29,212 nucleotides of DNA from JBFWNZ01 sp050250795 (lineage in GTDB: Bacteria; Pseudomonadota; Alphaproteobacteria; UBA8366), in contig JBFWNZ010000006.1 of the NCBI GenBank assembly GCA_050250795.1, positions 1-29,212 of the forward strand, read 5' to 3'. Each line of letters begins with the position of its first letter. Positions within the stretch are counted from its first letter, which is position 1. Both the position numbers and the translations under genes were made by a program. The notes beneath the pieces are model-generated. The model did no database searches, was not told the origin of the DNA, and saw nothing but the letters and a program-made list of their open reading frames with translations. This document shows, in pieces, positions 16,421 through 23,195 of this stretch.

Positions 16421-16450
16421 TTGCGAATTCGGCGACGCGTTTGGTACAGT
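16421..16450 (+). promoter_or_regulatory. candidate promoter for the mucR-like gene
   Basis: TTGCGA (16421-16426) and TACAGT (16445-16450) are 18 bases apart. The surrounding 16332-16592 gap is visibly more AT-rich than the genes. It also holds a 9-bp direct repeat, GTTATGGGG, at 16352-16360 and 16363-16371. Transcription from here would give a leader of about 135 bases. Confidence 0.4.
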
Positions 16451-16459
16451 ATTCTTCGC

Positions 16460-16488
16460 CGTTTCTTTCCGATTAGTCGGATGAAACG
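16460..16488 (+). other. hairpin in the mucR leader
   Basis: CGTTTC (16460-16465) pairs with GAAACG (16483-16488) and TCCGA (16468-16472) with TCGGA (16477-16481), with loop TTAG and a small internal bulge. It is followed by an A-rich run, not a T-run, so it is not an intrinsic terminator. It would lie at the very 5' end of the predicted transcript and could affect stability or regulator binding. Confidence 0.5.
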
Positions 16489-16592
16489 AAAAAAAGGCCA
16501 ATAACTTGTCGTGGTGACTGTCCTGTGGGGATGGCACGGCGATATGGGCGGCAGCGTGGGGCCGCGCCGCCCGACGATAGGGAACCGGATGA

Positions 16593-17033
16593 ATGTCGGA
16601 GACGACCGAAGCTGAGGGCAAGCGCGAGGACCTTCTGGGGCTGACCTCGGAAATCGTGGCGGCACATGTCTCGAACAACACGGTCGCGCTCGCGGATCTG
16701 CCGGGGCTGATCGAGCAGGTCTATCGCACACTGGCCACGGTCGGGGGCAGCGTGGAACCGCCGACCGACCGGCCGACGCCGGCGGTTCCCGTGAAGAAGT
16801 CGGTGACGCCCGAATACATCGTCTGCCTGGAGGACGGGAAGAAGCTGAAGATGCTCAAGCGGCATCTGAAGACGGCGTACAACATGACGCCCGAGGAATA
16901 TCGGGAGCGCTGGGGACTGCCGGCCGACTACCCCATGGTGGCGCCGAACTATGCCAAGCAGCGCAGCCGGCTGGCGAAGCAGATCGGGCTCGGCACGCGC
17001 GCGCGGCGCGACGATTCCGACGACGAGGAGTGA
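16593..17033 (+). CDS. mucR: MucR/Ros family transcriptional regulator without a full zinc site
   Basis: MucR/Ros proteins are alphaproteobacterial DNA-binding repressors and nucleoid-like regulators of surface polysaccharide, motility and virulence or symbiosis genes. The 146-residue product has the N-terminal helix region (LTSEIVAAHVSNNTV, LIEQVYRTL) used for oligomerisation in family members, a proline-rich linker with VPVKKSVTPEYIVCLEDGKKL, and the DNA-binding core LKMLKRHLKTAYNMTPEEYRERWGLP. In Ros the zinc ligands are two Cys and two His; here only Cys78 and His91 remain, with Asp81 at the second Cys and Tyr96 at the last His. Asp at that Cys is known in zinc-independent family members. 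The acidic tail DDSDDEE is notable. ATG 16593 has AGGGAA upstream. Confidence 0.9.
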   Translation: MSETTEAEGKREDLLGLTSEIVAAHVSNNTVALADLPGLIEQVYRTLATVGGSVEPPTDRPTPAVPVKKSVTPEYIVCLEDGKKLKMLKRHLKTAYNMTPEEYRERWGLPADYPMVAPNYAKQRSRLAKQIGLGTRARRDDSDDEE

Positions 17034-17140
17034 TCGCCGCTCTCCGGCGTGGCGATTCGAGGTCGGCAGCCTATATTATCGTGCATGGGGGGCGCGCGTC
17101 CGCGGCCGTTGTGGCGCGGGCTTGAGCCGACGGGGGGACG

Positions 17141-17557
17141 ATGCAAGACGATATCGAACGGCAGTGCCAGGAAAAGGGCCTCAAGATGACCGAGCAGCGG
17201 CGGGTCATCGCACGGGTTCTGACGGAATCGAGCGATCATCCCGATGTCGAGGAACTGCATCGGCGTGCCACGACGATCGATTCCCGGATCAGCATCGCGA
17301 CGGTTTATCGGACGGTCCGGCTGCTTGAGGAAGCGAACATCCTGACGCGTCACGATTTCGGCGACGGCCGGGCGCGTTACGAGACGGCGGCGGAGGATCA
17401 TCACGATCACCTGATCGACATCGAGACCGGCCAGGTGATCGAATTCCACAACGAGGAGATCGAGGCGCTGCAACGCGCCGTGGCCGAAAGGCTGGGCTAT
17501 CGCCTTGTCGATCACAGGCTGGAACTCTACGGTGTGCCGCTGAAAAAGAGCAGATAA
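17141..17557 (+). CDS. fur: Fur family metal-responsive regulator
   Basis: Fur-family proteins repress iron or manganese uptake genes when bound to metal. The 138-residue product has the winged helix KMTEQRRVIARVL and SISIATVYRTV-type recognition segment (here RISIATVYRTVRLLEEA), then the dimerisation domain with the metal site DHHDHLIDIETGQVIEF and a conserved end HRLELYGVP. It lacks the two CxxC structural zinc pairs; the only Cys is residue 9. That pattern, and the text of the C-terminal half, match alphaproteobacterial Fur/Mur. Whether iron or manganese is sensed cannot be told from sequence. ATG 17141 has a strong GGGGGGA ribosome site. The AT-rich CTATATTATC at 17071-17080 may be its -10 region. 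Confidence 0.92.
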   Translation: MQDDIERQCQEKGLKMTEQRRVIARVLTESSDHPDVEELHRRATTIDSRISIATVYRTVRLLEEANILTRHDFGDGRARYETAAEDHHDHLIDIETGQVIEFHNEEIEALQRAVAERLGYRLVDHRLELYGVPLKKSR

Positions 17558-17589
17558 TTCCCTTGGCCTTTACTGTATAGTCGGACCCC

Positions 17590-18456
17590 GTGTCGGAACG
17601 TCGTGCCGCCCAGATGCATCTGCGACCCCAGAAGACTGCGGACTATGTGTCCGCGGACGAGGCGCCGGACGAATTGCGTTCGGGCAGCATGCTTATCCGC
17701 CTTGCCGCGGACGAGGCCGAGATTCGCGCGGCGCAGGAACTGCGCTATCGCGTCTTCTACGACGAGATGCATGCCCAGCCGACCCAGGAGACATTGCGCC
17801 TGAAACGCGATTTCGATCGCTATGACGAGGTCGCCGATCACCTTCTCGTCCTGGATGAGGATCGCGGGCCCGGTGCCGATCGGGTGGTGGGGACCTATCG
17901 CCTGATCCGCCGGTCGGCGGCGGCATCGCGCGGCGGTTTCTACACGGCCGACGAGTTCGACATCGGGGTCCTCACCAAGCGCACCGGCGAGGTTCTCGAA
18001 CTGGGCCGGTCCTGCGTCCATCCCGATTACCGCACGCGCCGGGTGCTCGACCTGCTCTGGCGCGGCATCGCCGCCTATCTGTTCCGGTTCGACATCGAGC
18101 TGATGTTCGGCTGCGGCAGTTTTCCCGGCGCCGATCCGGAGCGGCTCAAGATGCTGCTGTCCTTCCTCTATCACGACCATCTCGCGCCGATGGACTATCG
18201 GCCCAGCGCCTTGCCGGAACGGCGGGTGGAGATGAACCGGATGCCGCGCGCGGAAATCGATGCCCGCCGGGCCGTTGCCGAGCTGCCGCCGCTGATCAAG
18301 GGCTATCTGCGTCTCGGCGGCTTCGTCGGCGACGGGGCGGTGATCGACGAGCAGTTCAATACGACGGATGTCTGCGTGGTCGTGGTCACGGACAGCATTA
18401 CCGACACCTACCGGCGCTATTACAGCCGCCGGTCGAAGGACTCTCAGGCCGCCTGA
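17590..18456 (+). CDS. olsB: L-ornithine N-alpha-acyltransferase OlsB (GNAT-like)
   Basis: OlsB transfers a 3-hydroxyacyl chain from acyl carrier protein to ornithine, giving lyso-ornithine lipid. The 288-residue product matches the rhizobial enzyme along its length: AAQELRYRVFYDEM near residue 45, DHLLVLDED, VVGTYRLIR, GGFYTADEFDIG, LELGRSCVHPDYRT, IELMFGCGSFPG, LPPLIKGYLRLGGFVGDGAVID and FNTTDVCVVV. The start is uncertain: GTG 17590 is the longest sensible choice, but ATG 17614 is possible. A TATAGT at 17576-17581 could be a -10 element with a start near 17588, which would favour 17614; neither has a good ribosome site. The olsA-like gene follows after 13 bases, so the two complete ornithine-lipid synthesis. 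Confidence 0.93.
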   Translation: MSERRAAQMHLRPQKTADYVSADEAPDELRSGSMLIRLAADEAEIRAAQELRYRVFYDEMHAQPTQETLRLKRDFDRYDEVADHLLVLDEDRGPGADRVVGTYRLIRRSAAASRGGFYTADEFDIGVLTKRTGEVLELGRSCVHPDYRTRRVLDLLWRGIAAYLFRFDIELMFGCGSFPGADPERLKMLLSFLYHDHLAPMDYRPSALPERRVEMNRMPRAEIDARRAVAELPPLIKGYLRLGGFVGDGAVIDEQFNTTDVCVVVVTDSITDTYRRYYSRRSKDSQAA

Positions 18457-18469
18457 GCGCCGCCGCGAG

Positions 18470-19318
18470 ATGACCGTTTCCCCTGTCCTTCAGTTCTGGC
18501 GCGCGGCCCTTCTGGGCCTGAACATGATTCTGGTCTTCTTCGTGCAGAAACCGGCGATGTGGCTGCGCCTGCCGGCGGCGGACGTGATCCCGCATCGCTG
18601 GCACGGCATCAGCGCGCGCATCTTCGGAATCAAGGTGACGCGGCGCGGCGAGCCGGCGCGCGGCGGGCCGCTGCTGGTGGTCGCGAACCATGTGTCCTAT
18701 CTGGATGTCCTGGCGCTGGGGTCGGTGGTTAACGGCAGCTTCGTCGCCAAGGCCGAGATCGCCGACTGGCCGATGTTCGGCGCGCTGTGCCGGTTGCAGA
18801 ACACCATCTTCATCGAACGCAATGCGCGGGCGGCGCTGGCCCAGCGGGCCGAGCTGGAAAGCCGGCTGGGCAGCGGCGATACCTTGATCCTGTTTCCCGA
18901 GGGAACCAGTTCGGACGGCATGCATATGAAGCCGTTCAAAAGCACGCTGTTCAGCGTCGCGGGGATCGAGGTGGATGGCCGTCCGGTGCCGGTGCAGCCG
19001 GTGTCCATTGCCTATGTGCGGCTGGACGGCTTGCCGCTGGGCCGCTGTTTCCGGCCGCTTTATGCCTGGTATGGCGACATGGAGCTGATGAGCCATCTGT
19101 GGCGCGCGCTGGGGATGGGGCGGCTGGAGGTGGAGGTCACCTTCCACCCGCCCGTCACGATCGCCGATTTCGCGTCGCGCAAGGCCATGTCCGACCATTG
19201 CGAGGCGGTGATCGCGGCCGGGGTGGCGAATTCGCTTGCAGGCCGGCCCGCGACGTCCGCCCACCGTCCGTCCGGATCGGAGGTCGTCGCCGCCAAGCCG
19301 GCCGCGGTCGCATCGTGA
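18470..19318 (+). CDS. olsA: lyso-ornithine lipid O-acyltransferase OlsA (PlsC family)
   Basis: This 1-acyl-glycerol-phosphate acyltransferase family enzyme probably adds the second fatty acid to lyso-ornithine lipid. The 282-residue product begins with a hydrophobic segment (AALLGLNMILVFFVQ, about residues 12-26), then has the HX4D catalytic motif as NHVSYLD, the acceptor motif IFIERN, and FPEGTSSDGMHMKPFKSTLF. The C-terminal 20 residues are low in complexity. It lies 13 bases after olsB, which is the main reason to call it OlsA rather than a general PlsC. ATG 18470 starts at the usual family N-terminus; GAG just before it is a weak ribosome site. Confidence 0.88.
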   Translation: MTVSPVLQFWRAALLGLNMILVFFVQKPAMWLRLPAADVIPHRWHGISARIFGIKVTRRGEPARGGPLLVVANHVSYLDVLALGSVVNGSFVAKAEIADWPMFGALCRLQNTIFIERNARAALAQRAELESRLGSGDTLILFPEGTSSDGMHMKPFKSTLFSVAGIEVDGRPVPVQPVSIAYVRLDGLPLGRCFRPLYAWYGDMELMSHLWRALGMGRLEVEVTFHPPVTIADFASRKAMSDHCEAVIAAGVANSLAGRPATSAHRPSGSEVVAAKPAAVAS

Positions 19319-19326
19319 GTCCGGAT

Positions 19327-19401
19327 ATGCCCGAGACTGGCGCGGCACCGAGGATTCCGCTATTTCAGCGCGCGGCCTGCGGCGGTTCTGCCGGCCGATG
19401 A
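19327..19401 (+). CDS. possible 24-codon leader ORF coupled to miaB
   Basis: ATG 19327 opens a 24-residue frame (MPETGAAPRIPLFQRAACGG and four more residues) whose TGA at 19399-19401 overlaps the miaB ATG at 19398 as ATGA. It fills almost all of the olsA-miaB gap. There is no clear ribosome site and no known family, so it may be chance. If translated it would couple ribosomes to miaB. Confidence 0.2.
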   Translation: MPETGAAPRIPLFQRAACGGSAGR

Positions 19402-20798
19402 CCGATCCGGGAGCGCGAGAGTTGCGCAAGCGCCTGTTCGTCAAGACCTATGGCTGCCAGATGAACGTCTACGACTCCGCGCGTATGACCGACGTTCTGG
19501 CGCCGCTGGGGTATGAAGCGGTGGACGCGCCGGAAGGTGCCGACCTCGTGGTGCTCAATACCTGCCATATCCGCGAGAAGGCGGCCGAAAAGGTCTATTC
19601 CGAGCTGGGCCGGCTGGGCCGGTTGCGGCAGGAGCGCGCGGCCGCCGATGGCGGGCGCATGCTGATCGCCGTCGCCGGCTGCGTGGCGCAGGCCGAGGGC
19701 GAGGAGATTCTCGCACGCGCGCCGCAGGTCGATATCGTCCTGGGCCCCCAGACCTATCACCGTCTGCCGGAGATGCTGGCCGCGGTCGAGGACGCGCCCG
19801 GCCGCCGGGTGATCGACACCGAGTTCCCGGCCGAGGACAAGTTCGATCACCTGCCGGACGAATCCACGCCGCCGGGCATTGCCGCCTTCCTCACCGTGCA
19901 GGAAGGCTGCGACCGGTTCTGCACCTTCTGCGTGGTGCCCTATACGCGCGGCGCCGAACAGTCCCGCCCCGTCGCGGCCGTTCTGGCCGAGGCGCGCCGG
20001 CTGGTCGCGGCGGGCACCCGCGAGCTCACGCTGCTGGGCCAGAACGTCAACGCCTATCACGGCCTGGGGTCGGACGGGCGCGATTGGGGGCTGGGGCGGC
20101 TGATCCGGGCGCTGGCCGAGATCGACGGCCTGGCGCGCATCCGCTTCACCACCAGCCATCCGCGCGACATGGATGACGAGCTGATCCGGGCCTATGCGGA
20201 GGTTCCGGCGCTGATGCCGTTCCTGCATCTGCCGGTGCAATCGGGCTCGGACCGGATTCTTGCGGCGATGAACCGCCGCCACGACGCCGACGCGTATTTC
20301 CGCATTGTCGATGCGCTGCGCGACGCGCAGCCCGACCTTGCGCTGTCCTCGGATTTCATCGTCGGCTTTCCGGGCGAGACCGACAGGGATTTCGCCGACA
20401 CCATCCGGATGGTGAACCGGGTCGGTTTCGCCCAGGCCTTTTCCTTCAAATACAGCCCGCGCCCGGGCACGCCGGCGGCCGATCTCGGCGAGCAGGTGCC
20501 CGAACGGGTGAAGGACGAGCGGCTGGCCGGGCTGCAGCAGCTTCTGCGCGCGCAGCAGGACGCCTTCAACCGGGGCCAGCAGGGCCGCGTGCTGCCGGTT
20601 CTGTTCGACCGGCCCGGCCGGCATGCCGGCCAGATCGCCGGGCGCAGCCCGGATCTGCAGCCGGTGCACGCCGCCGGCAGCGACGTGCTGATCGGCCGGG
20701 TCGTGCCGGTGCGGATCGTGCAGGCGCATCCCAACAGCCTGGAAGGCGAGGTGCTGAACCCCGCCGCCGGCGGCAACCGGCACAGGGAGGTGGCTTGA
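19398..20798 (+). CDS. miaB: tRNA-2-methylthio-N6-dimethylallyladenosine synthase MiaB
   Basis: MiaB is a radical-SAM methylthiotransferase that adds a methylthio group to i6A37 in tRNAs reading UNN codons. The 466-residue product has the N-terminal cluster cysteines Cys20 (YGCQMN), Cys56 (NTCHIREKA) and Cys95 (AGCVAQ), and the radical-SAM cluster CDRFCTFC with Cys171, Cys175 and Cys178. Then come LLGQNVNAYHG, LPVQSGSDRILAAMNR and FIVGFPGETDRDF, and a C-terminal TRAM domain (about 400-460) ending in the expected basic region. ATG 19398 gives the typical N-terminus. It heads a run of overlapping genes; its stop overlaps the phoH start as TTGA. Confidence 0.97.
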   Translation: MTDPGARELRKRLFVKTYGCQMNVYDSARMTDVLAPLGYEAVDAPEGADLVVLNTCHIREKAAEKVYSELGRLGRLRQERAAADGGRMLIAVAGCVAQAEGEEILARAPQVDIVLGPQTYHRLPEMLAAVEDAPGRRVIDTEFPAEDKFDHLPDESTPPGIAAFLTVQEGCDRFCTFCVVPYTRGAEQSRPVAAVLAEARRLVAAGTRELTLLGQNVNAYHGLGSDGRDWGLGRLIRALAEIDGLARIRFTTSHPRDMDDELIRAYAEVPALMPFLHLPVQSGSDRILAAMNRRHDADAYFRIVDALRDAQPDLALSSDFIVGFPGETDRDFADTIRMVNRVGFAQAFSFKYSPRPGTPAADLGEQVPERVKDERLAGLQQLLRAQQDAFNRGQQGRVLPVLFDRPGRHAGQIAGRSPDLQPVHAAGSDVLIGRVVPVRIVQAHPNSLEGEVLNPAAGGNRHREVA

Positions 20799-21784
20799 CC
20801 AGCGTGTCCCGTCCGGGTGACGAGGTTTCCATCCAGGTCCGGTTCGACGACAACCGGCTGCTGCCGCTGCTGTATGGCGAGCATGACAAGCATCTTGCCC
20901 GGTTTGAGCGGCGGCTCGGCGTGTCGCTGATCAACCGGGGCAACTTCCTGACCATCGCCGGCCCGTCCGATGCCGCGGAGACGGCGCGCACCGCGCTGGA
21001 CCGCCTGTATCGCCAGATCGAAAGCGGGCGGACGGTCGATGCGGCGGATATCGACGCCGCCATGCGCATGGCCGAGGGCGGGGTCGATCTGCCGTCGGGC
21101 CAGGAGCCGTCGATCCAGACCCGCAAGAAACGCATCCTGCCGCGATCGCCGCAGCAGGCCCGCTATATCGAGGCGATGGCGCGCGACGAACTGGTCTTCG
21201 GCCTCGGCCCTGCCGGTACCGGCAAGACCTATCTGGCCGTCGCCGCGGCCGTGGCGATGCTGCTGGGCGGCAAGGTCGACCGCATCGTGCTGTCGCGCCC
21301 GGCGGTGGAGGCGGGCGAGCGGCTGGGCTTCCTGCCCGGCGACATGCGCGAGAAGGTCGATCCCTATCTGCGGCCGCTCTATGACGCGCTGAACGACACG
21401 ATGGCGCCCGACCAGGTCGCCCGGCGGATCGAAACCGGCGAGATCGAGATTGCGCCGCTGGCCTTCATGCGCGGCCGCACGCTCGCCAATGCCTTCGTTA
21501 TTCTCGATGAGGCCCAGAACACGACGCCGATGCAGATGAAGATGGCGCTGACCCGGCTGGGCGAGAACAGCCGGATGGTGGTGACGGGCGACCTGACCCA
21601 GATCGATCTTCCGCCGGGCCAGCCTTCGGGGCTGCGCGACGCCCTGGAGACGCTGGACGGCGTGCCGGGAATCGGGCGGGTGACCTTTACCGACGCCGAT
21701 GTGGTGCGCCATCCGCTGGTGGCGCGCATCGTGCGGGCCTATGCCGACCGCGCGGCCGGCCAGCGCGGGAGCGACCGGCCATGA
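20795..21784 (+). CDS. phoH: PhoH-like ATPase (YbeZ/PhoL)
   Basis: PhoH-like proteins are ATPases linked with RNA metabolism and ribosome work, normally encoded beside YbeY. The 329-residue product has Walker A GPAGTGKT at 139-145 (Lys144) and Walker B FVILDEAQN with Asp238 and Glu239, plus the LSRPAVEAGERLGFLPGD and VVTGDLTQIDLP motifs. The N-terminal ~110 residues carry the small KH-like region seen in this subgroup. The start is taken as TTG 20795, overlapping the miaB stop, with AGGGAGG at 20784-20790 just upstream. GTG 20804 in the same frame is an alternative that changes only three residues. The stop overlaps the ybeY ATG as ATGA. Confidence 0.94.
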   Translation: MTSVSRPGDEVSIQVRFDDNRLLPLLYGEHDKHLARFERRLGVSLINRGNFLTIAGPSDAAETARTALDRLYRQIESGRTVDAADIDAAMRMAEGGVDLPSGQEPSIQTRKKRILPRSPQQARYIEAMARDELVFGLGPAGTGKTYLAVAAAVAMLLGGKVDRIVLSRPAVEAGERLGFLPGDMREKVDPYLRPLYDALNDTMAPDQVARRIETGEIEIAPLAFMRGRTLANAFVILDEAQNTTPMQMKMALTRLGENSRMVVTGDLTQIDLPPGQPSGLRDALETLDGVPGIGRVTFTDADVVRHPLVARIVRAYADRAAGQRGSDRP

Positions 21785-22284
21785 TCCGTCCGGCGCCCGT
21801 ATTGCAGGTGGATGTGATCCGGCAGGGCGGCGCCTGGTCGCGCCGGCTGGTCGGTGCCACCCGGATCGCCGAGCGGGCGGCGCGTGCCGCCTGGACCGCG
21901 GCCGGCGGCAGCGGCAAGGCCGAGGTCGCGGTGGTGCTGGCCGACGATGCGACGCTGCGCGCGCTCAACCGCGAATACCGCGGCAAGGACGCGCCGACCA
22001 ATGTGCTGTCCTTTCCGGCGGAGGAGTCCGCACCGGACGGGGCGTCTCGGCTGCTGGGCGATGTCGTGCTGGCGCTGGAAACCGTGCTGGCGGAGGCGTC
22101 GCGCGACGGCAAGGCGCCGGCCGACCATCTGGCGCATCTGGTGGTGCATGGCGTCCTGCACCTTCTGGGCCACGACCATGAGCAGGCGGCCGAGGCGAAG
22201 CGCATGGAATCGCTGGAGGTCCAGGTGCTGGCGGGGCTGGGCGTTGCCGATCCGTACCGGACGATGGCGGAGGGCGGGCGATGA
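21781..22284 (+). CDS. ybeY: endoribonuclease YbeY (16S rRNA maturation)
   Basis: YbeY is a zinc-dependent endoribonuclease needed for 16S rRNA 3'-end maturation and ribosome quality control. The 167-residue product has the metal motif HGVLHLLGHDH with His123, His127 and His133, and the conserved LNREYRGKDAPTNVLSFP at about residues 61-78, followed by LLGDVVLALE. It overlaps phoH by four bases upstream and the corC gene by four bases downstream, so the three are translationally coupled. The N-terminus (about 30 residues) is less conserved, as usual. Confidence 0.96.
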   Translation: MIRPAPVLQVDVIRQGGAWSRRLVGATRIAERAARAAWTAAGGSGKAEVAVVLADDATLRALNREYRGKDAPTNVLSFPAEESAPDGASRLLGDVVLALETVLAEASRDGKAPADHLAHLVVHGVLHLLGHDHEQAAEAKRMESLEVQVLAGLGVADPYRTMAEGGR

Positions 22285-23195
22285 ACGAGCCCGGCGCGGC
22301 CGCGTCGCCGCGCGACGAGACCTCCCCGGAGGAGAGCAAACGCGGCGGCCTGCGCGGGCTCTTGCGCGGGCTGGGCCTGCTGCGCGAGGAAGGACCGAGC
22401 GTCAGGCAGACCTTCGAGGAGCTGATCGAGCGCCACGAGGACCGCGGAATGCCGATCCAGCAGGGCGAACTGGCGCTGCTGGAAAAGATCCTGACGGTCG
22501 GGGGGCTGACCGCCTATGACGTCATGGTGCCGCGCGCCGACATCGTGGCGGTCGAGCACAAGGCCAGCGCCGACGACGTGGTCAAGCTGATGGCCGAGAA
22601 GCAGCATTCGCGGCTGCCGGTCTATCGCGGCACGCTCGACGACGTGATCGGCATGATCCACATCAAGGACGTGATGGGTGCGATCGCGCGCAAGGAAGCG
22701 GTCGACCTGCACAAGCTGCTGCGCAAGACGCTGTTCGTCGCGCCCAGCATGCGGGTCCTCGACCTGCTGCTTCAGATGCGCGTCTCGCGTATCCACATGG
22801 CGCTGGTGGTCGATGAATATGGCGGTATCGACGGCCTGATCACCATCGAGGATCTGGTCGAGCAGATCGTCGGCGAGATCGAGGATGAGCACGACACGCC
22901 GGAAGGGCCGCTGATCGAACCGGCCGGCGAGGATTCGCTGCTCGCCCGCGCGCGCGCCACCATTGCCGAGTTCGAGGGGCTGGTCGGCCCGGTGCTGACC
23001 GAGGAGGAGCGCGAGCAGGATATCGACACGCTGGGCGGGCTTGTCTTCACGCTGGCCGGCCGCGTGCCGGTGCGCGGCGAGTTGATCGTGCATCCGGCCT
23101 CGGGCATCGAATTCGAGGTCGTGGACGCCGACCCGCGGCGGGTCCGCCGGCTGCGGGTGCGCAATCTGCCCTCGCGACCGCCCGCGGATGTCTGA
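22281..23195 (+). CDS. corC: CBS-domain protein of the CorC/HlyC family
   Basis: The short CorC form has two CBS domains and a C-terminal transporter-associated domain but no DUF21 membrane domain. It is linked with magnesium/cobalt efflux in enterobacteria. The 304-residue product has the first CBS from about residue 72 (YDVMVPRADIVAV...LPVYRGTLDDVIGMIHIKD), the second from about 150 (FVAPSMRVLDLLLQMRVSRIHMALVVDEYGGIDGLITIEDLVEQIVGEIEDEHD), and the CorC_HlyC domain at about 210-300 (DIDTLGGLVFTLAGRVPVRGE). It has no membrane segments, so it is cytosolic and may act on a partner. The gene starts as ATGA within ybeY and ends eight bases inside lnt. The real function in this operon is uncertain. 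Confidence 0.93.
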   Translation: MNEPGAAASPRDETSPEESKRGGLRGLLRGLGLLREEGPSVRQTFEELIERHEDRGMPIQQGELALLEKILTVGGLTAYDVMVPRADIVAVEHKASADDVVKLMAEKQHSRLPVYRGTLDDVIGMIHIKDVMGAIARKEAVDLHKLLRKTLFVAPSMRVLDLLLQMRVSRIHMALVVDEYGGIDGLITIEDLVEQIVGEIEDEHDTPEGPLIEPAGEDSLLARARATIAEFEGLVGPVLTEEEREQDIDTLGGLVFTLAGRVPVRGELIVHPASGIEFEVVDADPRRVRRLRVRNLPSRPPADV

